Positions 34,078 to 45,278 of a stretch of 64,000 nt of DNA are shown here, in pieces. The stretch's first letter is position 1; each line of letters opens with the position of its first letter. Source of the DNA: Annona cherimola (lineage: Eukaryota > Streptophyta > Magnoliopsida > Magnoliales > Annonaceae); contig CM059975.1 of assembly GCA_030490835.1 (NCBI GenBank), positions 33,202,133 to 33,266,132 of the forward strand, read 5' to 3'. The translations under genes and the position numbers were made by a program. The notes below the pieces were generated by a model. It made no database searches and had not been told where the DNA came from. It saw only the letters and a list, made by a program, of their open reading frames with translations.

Positions 34078-37000
34078 GTAACTATGGTTTAAGATGTTAA
34101 CTTGTTTTTGAATTTGACTTCTGTCTTTGTTCTTACCAGTTCTATTCTTATTTGATCGTTTAGTTATTTTTCGTTTCATGGAGCATTCTCTACCATGAGA
34201 TTGATCGGCGGCTTTTATACTATTTTCTTCTTTGGTTTTTATAAATATATTCTTCTTGTGTTAATTTGTGGTGAGAATAGTTCTTCTGTAAAATCCTTGT
34301 CCTGCCTTATTCAATGGTTTCAAAATTTGATGGTACGACACTTGCAGCCAACTTCTTTGTCTGATGTTTCTGTAGACACAACACTCTCTTTTTGAAGTTT
34401 TAATGATTATAATTGAAGTCCACCTCTGTGTTACCTGTCCTGGATATATAGGGCCCCTGGATGATTAGCCTGGAAATACTCCTAGCCTTTGGCTTTTTGT
34501 TCATAACGTGTCTGGTCTGAGCCTTGAATTTTTCACTTCTGGATGGACAAACTTTTTTTTTTTTTTTTTCTCAGCCATATACCAGGCTTTGCATCTGTCC
34601 TGCATAATGGCTGCTTTGGGCATTGGATTTTTCACTTTCAGACGGACAATCCAATGTCTTTGTTAACACACCAGGAACTGGTTTCCAAACAAGAATGCTG
34701 ATTTCTCTATCTGCCAAGATATGAAGTAATTAATTTCAGTAGCACTACTGGATTTACATATTGTCTACGTCATCTGGCCATTTGCTACCCATCCTTAATT
34801 CTCCTCTTTGAGTGCACTGAATTTGCTGGTTATATAACCTATAGATGTTAGTTCATCTTTGAAGACTGCATTTATTTCTGTCAATGGCAACTCTTTGTGT
34901 GGAAATCATGTTACTTCTGGATTTAACAAGGGTGGCCAGTGCCTATTTAGCTGCATGAATTGCATAACTAGATGTGGGTACACTGCTTTGGTTATTCATA
35001 TCAGGATTTCACAAATGCATTCTTAAAGCCTCAACCAAAGCCATTTTTTTAATTTAGTTTTATGCTCATTGATGTTCCAAAAGTTTCTTCTGTTTCATGC
35101 AAGAAGGATTCTTGAGTCTTAATGAAAATCTAGACCTAATTGTATAATTTACATACCAAAATTTATGATTCTTGGATATGTCTAATTGAGAAAAATATAT
35201 ACACATCCAAAATTTTGAAAACGTGGTATGGGAATTAAATGAACTTGGCTTACATTTTCATGAATTTTTTTTTTTTTTAAAAATACCTATATGCTGGGGC
35301 TAATGGGAGCTTTTGTTAGTTCAGGCTAAAGAAATCAGGGCCCTGTATATATTTACATGTACTATAGGATCATGTTCCCATGTGACTAATAGCATAAGTA
35401 TTATGTTGCGACTTTCAAGTGTGAGCCACTCGATTCTATGGGAAAACTCTTGGTCTTCATTTTTTCCAGATGAGGTGTATGGGTTTTTTCGAGAAACCCA
35501 TCCCATGAGGATACCAGTCCTTTTAGAGAATGACCCAATCTCCAGGTTTTTATTTTGTCTGTGTTATCCTGAGCCGTAGAAGCAAAAGAGAAAAAAATCC
35601 TGCAGGTGACCTTAGAAGGGGACTTGGTGGAGGAGATGATATGGCCTGCTGATCAAGTGTTTGATCTTCATTATTGGGCACCATCTTTGATGAGTATAGT
35701 TGGACCATGTTGTCAATCGAGGAGCACAAACATCTCCTTTGTTTGATTTTGTGATGCACAAACTTATGTTAATCTGATTCCTCAACTCACCAACCACAGA
35801 ACTTTCTTCTTGCCTATCGATGCATCCTAGGCTCTGTTAAGAATTTAGCATTCCTTCCCTCAAAAAAGAAAAAACGAATTTAGCATTCTTATTCCTTCCT
35901 GATATGTAACTCCATGGCGGCATGGTGACCAACCAGCAGATGGTGGAGGAATTTCAATTTGAGAATCTCCATCGGCAATGAGGATATTTGCAAACCTTGA
36001 GATTTAAGGTTTCAAGATTCACCAAACTGTCCACTGATCTTGGTAGCTCAGTTACCTGTGAATGTCTCAAACCCAATTGCTTCAAAGGTAGCAAACTTCA
36101 ACCCTTAGTGGAAATTTTTGGAGGAATCCCTTCCCAATCCAACACCTTTAGCAACCTAAAGCTGGTAACTGCCATTTGAATAGAGCTCTGTGCTAAACTC
36201 ACCGCCCTAGAAATGCAACAATGTTTGGAGATTACAAAGGCGAGTGAAGTTGGCATCCTGCTCAAAGTTATCTTGGATAATCATCAGCAAGCTTCTTTGC
36301 TGTTTTGTTTTCCCTTGCCTGTATGAATCCTTCGGCCATCCAAAGTCGACTAAACCTCTTCCCTCTGATGCAAGCACATTATTAAATTATTAAAGCACAT
36401 ATCTTCAAACTAAGATTAACCTTTCATGTAAATATTGAACCTTTTGGATGAATCAAATTTCTTTATACCATGCATCAACGCAGTCGAACCACTCCGACTT
36501 AAATTGCCAATTAGATAGTAAAGTTGTTCATAGGATGAAAAAAGAGTGATGGGGTAAGAAAAAAGGAACTATCAAGAAACCATGGATCATCTAAACAAAA
36601 AGAAATTAGAATCGGATTAGGCAGGGGCTGGATCAATCTTGTGCAGGGGCCATATATATGTTAGAGAGAGCAGAGGGCAATGGATCATGTTTGCTGGGGA
36701 AGATGAACAGGAGCAGATGGTGAATGTTTGCATGTTTGAATCAGAGTGAGAGGAGGGGAATGCATCATCTTCTCATCGGAGGATCGTTGAGCTGGGGTTT
36801 TAATCCTAGCTGGGGCCATGATTTGGCCTGCACCTCGTCTCTGATGGTTTTGTGCTTTTTACTTCTGTTAGGGGGTCAGCTGTGTTTTCCCGTACGGTCA
36901 TAAATGCTTCTGATTGGATGGATGAGGATAAAGCCTGTGCGATCAAATGATTAAATATTCTGAATGCATGACTAGTCACATAAGAACAAGACCCATATTT

Positions 37001-37243
37001 ATATCTATGTATAAATATTTAATATCATTTGAGAGCAGATATGGAATTGTTAAAATTTGAGGAATTTTGGCACCACAGATATGTACATATAGAAGGATAT
37101 TGTAAATGATTAAGATTTTAAAAAAAAAATTAAATATGGAAAAGCAAAGGGTTGTTACTTAATTAATAGCGTGTTTGGGAAGAGAAAAAAAAATAGAAAA
37201 GTTCCCACAAATTTTTACCCACTTGATGTGACATTTTAAATAC
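34078..37243. other. Intron or intergenic stretch, no gene recognised
   Basis: Frames are short (at most 88 codons) and without motifs. A small direct repeat with TTTTTCACTT.CAGA and GGACAA lies near 34,523 and 34,620. A continuation of the gene ending at 34,077 was looked for and not found. There is no tRNA-like sequence. Confidence 0.4.
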
Positions 37244-37246
37244 TAA

Positions 37247-37537
37247 GGGTGTGTTTGTTTGGAATATAAACATATCAACCAAAACTTTTCAATCTAAAAC
37301 TTTTCACTCTCCATAACTACTCTATTTTTTAATTATTTTTTCACATTTTCCTATACAAACTACCCTACTTTTCAATCATTTCTACACAACAATCTATACA
37401 ACTAACCTATCTATTTTAACTTTATTCTCTTTACTTCTCATCATTACTCCTATTATATCACATCATTTTCTATCAATGTGACAACTTCTATCTCAAAAAC
37501 TTTTCATCAAAAGTTTTACCCCCAACCAAACACACCC
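37247..37537. mobile_element. Tourist-like (PIF/Harbinger) MITE, 291 bp
   Basis: The ends are GGGTGTGTTTG and CAAACACACCC, flanked by TAA on both sides (37,244-37,246 and 37,538-37,540), the three-base duplication of this superfamily. Interior motifs such as AACTTTATTCTCTTTACT recur, inverted, in copies at 41,091, 46,680, 47,278 and 58,949. Confidence 0.88.
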
Positions 37538-37669
37538 TAAACTATCTTACTTTTTAATTATTTTTTCACATCTTTCCATTGAGCTATTCTATCTGTTTTA
37601 ACTTTATTCCATTTATTCTTAATCATTACCCTTATCATAGCATATCACTCTCATACATATGTATATCAT

Positions 37670-38412
37670 TTGAATAATTCTTTTATCCTTTCAATCGTCA
37701 TATTCCCAGCAATTCTAGTAGATTTAGATTCCAATAGGACTCTTTGTACAGTATGTGCATCAGAAAATGTGTGGCTTTTTAGAATCTGGTCTGGTCAATT
37801 TCCTGCTCCTTGGAGGAACATGGCTCAGCCTCACAAATACTACATTACTTATGGTCCATGCTCTAAACTTGTCAGATTAACCATGGATGATTACTGTATT
37901 TTCCTAGCCTCCCATATGCTAGTTTCCAATTTAAATGAGATAGTTACTCCATTCAGAGGCATTCTCTCTTGGCATGCAAATTATCCATCCCTGGTTATGT
38001 TATCATTGAATCTTGGGGAAACTAGGTGGATGTCAACATCTTTGTTCTGGCAACCTGTTTTGGTGAAGACATTGAAGCTTGAAAGTAGGTAATTTGACAT
38101 CGCATTTGGTAGATTAGCTGCTGACATGCAGCCTTGTTATGTGAACAGGAGAGTGGTGTGGGATTCATGATGTCAAGTAAGAAAGCTGCAAACTGGAAGA
38201 GCTCTAATAAAACTCTGACTAAGAAGTGTCAGAAAGCCAGCATTACAAAGAGGTCTAATAAAACAGCAGCTAAGAAGAGCGTTAGTAAAGCCAACAGTAA
38301 GAAGAGCACATGCAAACCAGCTAACAAGAAGAGGCCAAGTCAGGGTTCTACATCCGATAAACCGGCTAAGAAGAAGAGATTATCAGAGGCATTATTCCAT
38401 TGGTCTCTGTAA
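37670..38412 (+). CDS. Possible gene fragment with lysine-rich tail, unrecognised
   Basis: Two frames are joined in a gene-like way: 37,670-38,092 (LVDLDSNRTLCTVCAS, then KYYITYGPCSKLVRLTMDDY and LSWHANYPSLVMLSLN) and 38,134-38,412 (basic, SSKKAAN to KPAKKKRLSEA). GTAATT at 38,091 and a GAACAG acceptor at 38,148 suggest an intron, but the joined frame meets a stop under the simplest splicing. The first part looks like a real protein; its hydrophobic first 20 codons are probably not coding. It could be the end of a longer gene whose upstream exons I did not find, or a pseudogene. Confidence 0.4.
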
Positions 38413-38618
38413 GTTTCTCACTGTTGTATGTGACAAAACTACCCTGTATGTATCCTAGTGCAGTGGCATTATTCCATTAGTCTCTGTAAGTTTCTCACTG
38501 TTGTATGTGACAAAACTACCCTGTATGTATCCTAGTGAAGTGGCATTATTCCATTAGTCTCTGTAAGTTTCTCACTGTTGTATGTGACAAAACTACCCTG
38601 TATATATCCTATTGAAGT
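38388..38618. repeat. Three tandem copies of a 77-bp unit
   Basis: Units begin at 38,388, 38,465 and 38,542 with GGCATTATTCCATT and differ at only a few bases. The array begins within the last codons of the lysine-rich frame and includes its stop, so it duplicated the 3' end of that frame. Confidence 0.95.
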
Positions 38619-39369
38619 GTTCTTCTCGTCATGAAACCAAATTGTATTTTAGGCAAATTTGAGCTAGGGTTAAAGCTATGTAAAGTGAGAGTTTTGTTGA
38701 GAACGATGTAATATAGAAGTGTGGTACTGTGTATTTATTTATGTTTCTAGTGTCTTAGAGCAATTTAATGAGACATGGATAGACCTTAACACGCGCTGTC
38801 CAAAAAACAGAGAGAGAGAAAAAAAAAAAATCAACTTTGGACTTTATTCTCAATCTAAGTGGGCCTGTCGGATGGGGTGATGCATAGCTGATATTGTGAA
38901 ATGCCAAATGAGAATTGGATTCACTATGACAAATTGTAGCACCCTAGACAAAAGTGGCAACGATTTTTTTGATCCATTCGTTGCTCTTAGGTTTACGAGC
39001 TAATGAATATAAATAACAAACAAATGAGACGCTAAATTTCGTTGCCATTAAGATATTTTTCTGTAGCGCTTATTGTTTTTCAAAGCCTGTTTCTTTAAAT
39101 TGGGCATGTTAACAGTATGCTCGAAATGATATTGATGGGAAGAGTCGAGTTTACTCAAGTAGAAGACGGTAAGAGAATGAGGAGAAGGCTAAAAAGCATA
39201 AATAAAAGTAATTAAACAAGATATGAAGAGATTATATATTAGTGAAAATAGGGTTTATGATCCGTAAAAATAATGCCACAAGGTCCACACAGTTGACTCC
39301 ATTTAGGTGGGAAATAGATGATAATGATAATGAAATTTTAGGTCTTTGAATACCAATGATATATATTGG
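38619..39369. other. Non-coding stretch
   Basis: No open frame or repeat family is recognised. A-rich and GA-rich runs lie near 38,810-38,830. Confidence 0.4.
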
Positions 39370-39778
39370 AGCATGATTATATACACCATGATGTATTTTA
39401 AGTTAAAATACAACATTCATTTATTTTATCTTATTTTTATTTTTATTTAGTTTTTTCTTTATAAATATATTTTCCAAATTGCATTTAATTCGTATATCAA
39501 GTGTTGTCATTTTATAATACTTCTACATTTTTATTTTTTATTTTTTAAAAAATACCAATTTCAAGGGCATTTAAGTCATTTTTCATCCCTTAGAAAACTT
39601 GATTTAAAAATCAAAAATAAATATATAAAAATATTGTAAAATGGCAAAACTTTGTATATAAATTAAATACGCTTAGAAAAACATGTTTATGAAAAAAATA
39701 AAAAAGTATAACTAATTATAAAAATAAATGAATATTATATTTTAGTCTAAAATACATTATGTTGTATATAATCAAACT
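39370..39778. mobile_element. MITE with GATTATATACA ends, copy 1
   Basis: The ends GAGCATGATTATATACA and TGTATATAATCAAACTC are inverted repeats, continuing inward with GTATTTTAA.TTAAAATAC and its complement. TTG flanks both sides. A shorter relative lies at 44,971-45,278. The superfamily is not clear. Confidence 0.7.
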
Positions 39779-39834
39779 CTTGATTAATATTATACTAAAT
39801 CCATTTTCTATATAACCATCTTCATTTTTAAAAT

Positions 39835-40300
39835 ATTTATGGTTGATGAAAAATTCACTCCATCTATTATGTTTAACACTATTTCTAGTATCTCGAAAAC
39901 TTTTTTATTTATCTAATACCACCGTGGACGGGCCCCATTGAAAATCAACATAATAAAATAATTTAATATTAGATATCAATTTTGAAGTTGCATTTTCAAT
40001 ATCTAAATCGTCTAAAATATCATTTATACATAGATAAATGATCATACAAAATATTATTACATTCTAATATATGTGTAAATAGATCTAAGCGTTTTTCATA
40101 ATTTACACATAAATAACACTAATTTTCAACAAATGTAGCCCATAAACATACTTGATTGAGATGAAATTTGGCCTCCTAGATAAACGAATAATGTTAAATA
40201 TAATGAATGAATTGAATTTTATATCAATGGTCAAAATTTTAAAATTTAGAAGGGTTACATGGCTCCACTTCTATGTAACATGTTACATAGAAACAAGCCC
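39835..40300. repeat. Dispersed AT-rich repeat with inverted ends
   Basis: GATGAAAAATTCACTCCAT near 39,845 is mirrored by GAATGAATTGAATTTTATATC near 40,203. Related sequence recurs at about 45,845-46,060 and, inverted, at about 53,085-53,400, including TTTAGAT..TTTAGATATT and the bases around ATGTTAAA.A.AATGAAT. Probably an old DNA element. It has no coding frame. Confidence 0.5.
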
Positions 40301-40906
40301 AGTAAATCTTGAGCTCAAACGGTAGAAACGGTACTTGAGAGAGAGCTTTTATCATGTTTTGGAGACTGTTCGCTGGAGTCAAGATGGAGTTTGTTCTATG
40401 TGATCGTTGGACTTGGAAAATACCCAGTTGAACAGTGCCTAGACGCCTTACTATTTCGTGGAGCCAGGATCACACCGCGTGTGGTCCAACCAGAGGTGGG
40501 TGTGCGACATATAAAAGTAGATCACAATGATATATTAAATATGAAGAATGATCTAGTTGGCAATCTCAAAAAACTCGTTTATAATAAATTTTTTGCTTTT
40601 TTCTTTATACATTCATTTATCTAAGTGTATTTAACATATAAACGAACTTTTTACAATTTTTAGATATGTTTATATATTTTTTGAGATTTTTAAGTATATG
40701 AAGAAAAAAGCAAAAATAAATAAATAAATTATAAATGAGTTTTCTGAGGTGGGCTAAGTAGGGTCTTTGCTTAACCTAGGCCAACAGGATCACTCGTCAT
40801 TAAATATTTCATGGTTTACCAACACATGTTATTTCAAGTGCTAAAGAGTCCGGTTCCTCTTAAGCAACGTCTTAGGCTCATGAATAAAAAAACAGCTTTT
40901 GGTAGA
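40301..40906. other. Non-coding stretch
   Basis: One short frame (40,391-40,624) has no recognisable motif. Inverted GAG...CTTTTT sequence near 40,600-40,730 could fold. No gene is assigned. Confidence 0.35.
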
Positions 40907-41100
40907 GCTTTCCATTACCCTTGCTCTACCCTGGAAATAGTAGGTTATTATGGGTGTGCTTGGGAAGCTTTTTGTTATTGGGTCTAACCCTGCTCAACCT
41001 TAAAAATCGTAGGTTATTATGGGTGTATTCAGGAAGCTTTCCGTTTTTGGGTCGAACCATTGCTCAACCCTGAAAATCTTAGGTTATTATGAATGTGTTT
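40907..41100. repeat. Tandem units of about 70 bp containing a MITE end
   Basis: GGTTATTATGGGTGTGCTTG at 40,943 recurs at 41,012 and, diverged, at 41,082, with GGGTC.AACC..TGCTCAACC between. The third unit runs straight into the Tourist-like copy that starts at 41,091. The array is therefore a multiplied MITE terminus plus flank. Confidence 0.8.
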
Positions 41101-41817
41101 AGGAAGTGATAAAATTTTTTGAATAAAAAGTTTTTGTATAGGAGTTTTTAAAATTGGAGAATGATATGATATAATATGATAGGAATAATGACAAAGAGTA
41201 AAGATAATGAAGTTAAAATATATAGATTAATTATAGGAAAATTTTCATATATTCTCATAAATTTTACCCATGAATTTTCAAAATTCCTCTCATACATGTG
41301 AATTTTTATCTTAATTTCACTTATACCCATGTCGTTACAGATCCATTAAATAGGCCGTTAGCCCCAGTAAAATGATGAATATGCCCAAGCTCTGATATAA
41401 TTTAAGGCTGTTTTGCTTAAAGTTAAAGATTCATTTTCAAATAATATATGATTTTATAGTTGTAAACTTACTAAAAACATGAATTTTTAGTTAAACTTTT
41501 ATAATTAAGGATGTGTATATTCTTTATTTTTCAAAGAGTTAACGGCATCTTTAATGAATCTCTAACGGTGTAAGTATAAGTGAAATTAGGATGAAAATTA
41601 TTGTGAATGAGAGAAATTTTTAAAACTTCATGAGTATAAGCAGAATTAGAATAAAATTAGTGGGTCTATAAGGAACTTGTTTCTTAATTATTTGAGTAGT
41701 TGTGTAAAAATGATTAAAACGGAAAGTTGTATAAAAAAATGTGAAGAAATTATTAAAAATAAAATAGTTATGAAAAGTTAAAAAATTTTAATTCAAGAGC
41801 CGCAAAACAAACATGGC
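41091..41817. mobile_element. Tourist-like MITE interrupted by another MITE
   Basis: Sequence 41,091-41,226 and 41,692-41,817 together match the family member at 47,278-47,568, from GTGATAAAATTTTTTGAATA to AAAATAGTTATGAAAAGTT and CAAAACAAACATG. The middle is the insertion at 41,235-41,683. End bases are decayed, so the limits are approximate. Confidence 0.75.
41235..41683. mobile_element. MULE-like MITE, 449 bp, nested
   Basis: It has long degenerate inverted arms with CTTAATTTCACTTATACCCA on the left and the complement of a similar motif on the right, leading inward to CGTTA and TTAACGGC. TTAATTAT flanks both sides (41,227-41,234 and 41,684-41,691). Size and arm motifs match the element at 31,609. 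Confidence 0.75.
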
Positions 41818-42180
41818 CTATATATAAAAAGAAATCTGCTGATTTCAACTCTTATCTGAAGAAATGAATGAAAGACTCATGCTTTGGTTTTACTCATAAA
41901 GGAATCGGTTCTTTTTTTCAAACCTTTTCCATCATTCGAAATGCATGAAATAGGTAGCTGTTGGGCTGTCTTTTGGGTGGGTGAAACGAAAGCACCTCTC
42001 CGGAGCCCTAATTATAGCTTGCTTCTCACTGACAGGCTGACAGCACCTGCCAGCCAACCAAAACTCAAAGCCAAGCCAAGCAAACGTAAATATGAACTAT
42101 GAAGAGGTGGTTGAGTTCTCATCGGACACCAACCAACACTCAGTGTCAGTGCTCATGCACTTCTTCAAAGGAGGAATTTG
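41818..42180. other. Short non-coding stretch
   Basis: Low-complexity AGCCAACCAAA.. sequence and short frames without motifs. GGAATTTG at the right edge is the target duplication of the next element. Confidence 0.4.
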
Positions 42181-42616
42181 TCCGGGTGCAACTTGGTTTG
42201 GAGCTTACCATACCCTATTTTTTAAGGGCCGGTTGGTTCCGGTTCCGGTTCCAAATTGGTTTCCAAAAAATTATATTATCATGCAATATGCAGCCATAAA
42301 TATGAACTACAAAATGAATAATCTGGTAATTTAATTGTCCTCATACATAAAGCACAACAAAATAAATCACCGCTAAATGATTAATTGTCCAGATACGAAT
42401 CTTTATAAACTAAAAAATCTTTTACATGTAATCAACCATCTGTATGAATCAATGCAAAATATATCCCTCATCAACTTAACTGTCCAGACATTCTATCAAA
42501 TAAAAATTGTCCACACATGAATCACTACAAAATATATAACCTTGTTACATGCAATTAATTGTCTAGACATTGCAAAATGAATAATCAATTACATGTGATC
42601 TTTTGTAATCATTAAC

Positions 42617-42985
42617 CTATATAAGCATATAAATATAACAAATATATTGAACCGGTGATATCAGTGAGGCAGTAATTGTACTATACAGACATGTGGGTGA
42701 ATGATCCAACCGATTATTGCAGCATTTTTCCAATTTACACAAGGTTGTAGTCTGGCCAGCATGAATGGGACTTGCAGTTTCAGAGGGAGTCAGAGGACTC
42801 ATGTCTGATCCCTTATTGGAAGAAACTAATAAATTCCCATTGGCTGGTTTTACTAGATTTTTGGAGTCGTTTTGAGTGCTTGTCTTTGGCGTTGGAGGAA
42901 GTTTGCCTGTACTCAAATAGAAATCCAACTTTTTCTTCAAGGAACTGTTTCAATGATTCTTAATTGCATTATTAGTCCTGAAAAG
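42617..42985 (-). pseudogene. Captured fragment of a three-repeat MYB (MYB3R-type) gene
   Basis: On the minus strand a TTATCTTTTCAG acceptor is followed by RTNNAIKNH, a TGA where the family has tryptophan, then NSSLKKKLDFYLSTGKLPP. This is the end of the third MYB repeat and the linker of plant MYB3R cell-cycle transcription factors. The open frame then continues through NGNLLVSSNKGSDMSPLTPS. The retained acceptor shows that genomic DNA, not cDNA, was captured. The TGA and the lack of the first two repeats make it non-functional. Confidence 0.8.
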
Positions 42986-43275
42986 ATAAAATAATTGCAT
43001 GTTAGCATAATAATTTAGCATAGAGATCCACCATAACCATCAAGCATGACATCATCCCTGTGAAAGTTGGAAAAGAAAAAAGAAAAAAAAAGAAACTCTC
43101 CTCATCCAGATGAAGCACTTGGGTTAATGCTAAGCAACCAAAAATCGCACATATAGAGAATAGCCTAACATCTCATAAGCTAATTGATCGTTAAAACAAA
43201 ATCACTAGAGGAACAAAAACAATGAAAGGAAAGATAAGTTCAGGACAAGTGAAAAACTACCCAGATATTGCTCCT

Positions 43276-43277
<2 letters not shown>

Positions 43278-43308
<31 letters not shown>
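43278..43308. repeat. ATC microsatellite
   Basis: About ten ATC units in a row. Confidence 0.95.
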
Positions 43309-44120
43309 ATACATTAAACAAGAGGAATAAACAAATGTAGCTCAAACATCTAAAGTCCAAACTTAAACTTCATAACTGAAATATTTTCATTTTTTAAACC
43401 ATTAGAACGTTAAATAGCAATAAGCAAAACTAATAATTGAAGACAAGAACATGAATTTCAAATAGAAACAACCATCTTAGATGATTAACATCATAGAAAC
43501 ATGCTTAAACATTAGAATTAATAATTATTACTTAAAAATTAACAATGCAATATTAAAAGGGGCGGTCTTCCATGACTTCCGATTTTATCCACCCCATTTA
43601 GTTCAATCCAAGCTTCAATCAACAACATTTCAACCTTAGATCTACTTGAAATATACAAACAAATCATTAGACAACATGCAAATCAAAGTTTAAGCCTACC
43701 TAACTATCCATGCTCGAATCTTAAAACAGGTTGTGGATTGCACTATCCTAAGCTATAAGACTTAGATTCAATTTGAATATCATGGTAATGCAAAAACCTA
43801 AACGTATTGAAGCATGCCCTGCTCGATTTGGGGAAAAAACCAAAATCATTAACTTCTGCAACTTTCCTCGTTGGTGACAGCAACAATGGCGGAAGAAGAT
43901 GTTGAATGAGTAATGTAGCATGGATGAGATGGGGGCGACAGATGCGCGACAACGCTTTTCTTCTCCGGCAGCAGCGACTGAAATGGAGGAGGCTCCGAGG
44001 CTGCGATTGAAACAGAGGAGGTGCGACTGGGATGGGGGTTGACAGTGACAGGTGACAGCCAAGGATCTCCTTCTCCAGCAAATTGCCGCTGCTAGGGTTT
44101 AGGAGAAAAGCGCATGGAGT

Positions 44121-44470
44121 GAGAGAGAGAGAGAGGAGCAAGCGAGCTATGCGTCGAGGGAGGGAGAGAGAGGGAGAGAGAGAGAGAGAGAGGAGCAGGC
44201 GAGTTGCGCGTCGATGGAGGGAGGGAGGGAGGGAGGGAGAGAGAGAGAAAGGGGAGGAGCCGCCGACGCCGAGGGGGCGAGAGAGAGAGGGAGAGGCGAC
44301 ACCGGAGTACGCGACGACAGGAAAAGACAGGCCTAGAGGGACAGTTGGACAAAGGAGCAGGCGCTAGGTAGCGATGCACCAACTCACCGCCGAGGGAGAG
44401 GGAGAGGGGAAGAGAGAGAGAGAGAGGAGCCGCCGGCACCGAGGGAGAGACCGAGAGAGAGAGGGGAGAG
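44121..44470. repeat. GA-rich low-complexity tract of hAT-like copy 2
   Basis: Runs of GAGAGA and GGGAGGGAGG are interspersed with GCCGCCG blocks. Open frames here on either strand come from the repeat composition. Copies 1 and 3 have similar tracts near their right ends. Confidence 0.85.
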
Positions 44471-44970
44471 GCGAAGGCAAAGGCAACGGTGCGGGTGAGG
44501 AGGGAAGGGTGACCAACGCAGGATTGAGGCCGAGAGTCGAGAGGGTAGATTTTAGGTTATATATATATATTATAATAATATATAATCCGGGTCGGTTCCG
44601 GGTACCCAGCACCGGAACTGACCCTACTCGAATTTGAACGGGTAATTGAACACCCGGAACCGAACCGACCCTATGGGTAGGTTCTTTAGAACCGAATCTA
44701 CCCTAAATAGAGTACCCTGCTGGTCGACCCACGGGTACCTGGACCAAATTGCACCCCTAGAAATTTGCATGTAGAGGGAAGAAAGTGCTTTTAACCCTCC
44801 AATCTTATCGACAAAACAAGTCATAGGCTATATAGCACGAAAAATCCTGGTTTAACCATATCATTGTATTTACGCGATTTCAGCAGGGAAAGAGCTTTTA
44901 AAAGTTAGATCATGATACTATAAAATGGTTGTTGCTTATCTAAGTCAAAACCTCATATATTTTATCTACT

Positions 44971-45278
44971 GGAGCATTATAATCTATTTTAAACTAAAAT
45001 ACATTATTCACTTTTATTTTATTTTTATTAATTTTAATTTTTCTTCATAAACATTTTTTCAAAGTGTATTTAATTCATATATCAAGTTTTGCCATTTCAC
45101 AATACTTTTACATATTTATTTTTTTATTTTTAAAAATTATCAATTTCAGGAGCATTTAAGTCATTTTTACCTCTTAGAAAAACATATGTATGAAGAAAAA
45201 ATTAAAAATACCATGAATTGTAAAAAAGGAATAATGCATTTTAACTTAAAATACAGAGTAATGTATATAATCGGCTCC
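44971..45278. mobile_element. MITE with GATTATATACA ends, copy 2
   Basis: It starts GGAGCATTATAATCTATTTT and ends TGTATATAATCGGCTCC. The centre shares TAATTCATATATCAAG.TTTGCCATTT and CAATTTCA.GGGCATTTAAGTCATTTTT-type sequence with the copy at 39,370. Adjacent sequence to about 45,620 is a third, degraded relative. Confidence 0.7.

Larger units (their letters stand above)
42181..44759. mobile_element. hAT-like DNA transposon carrying a MYB gene fragment, copy 2
   Basis: It starts TCCGGGTGCAA and ends TTGCACCCCTA, with 8-bp flanks GGAATTTG and GAAATTTG (one change). The right 180 bp closely match copy 1, with GGGTCGGTTCCGGGTACCC and following subterminal motifs. Inside are a MYB3R exon piece, an ATC microsatellite and a long GA-rich tract. 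No transposase is seen. Because its interior differs from copy 1 while the ends agree, it looks like a gene-capturing (Pack-type) derivative. Confidence 0.87.

Noticed and set aside
40391..40624. Frame of 77 codons near 40.4 kb
   Set aside because: It is short, has no upstream promoter signal or known motif, and ends in low-complexity phenylalanine codons.
44092..44640. Long overlapping frames on both strands rich in arginine-glutamate or serine-leucine
   Set aside because: They are produced by the GA-rich tract of the hAT-like element and have no domain or codon signal of a gene.
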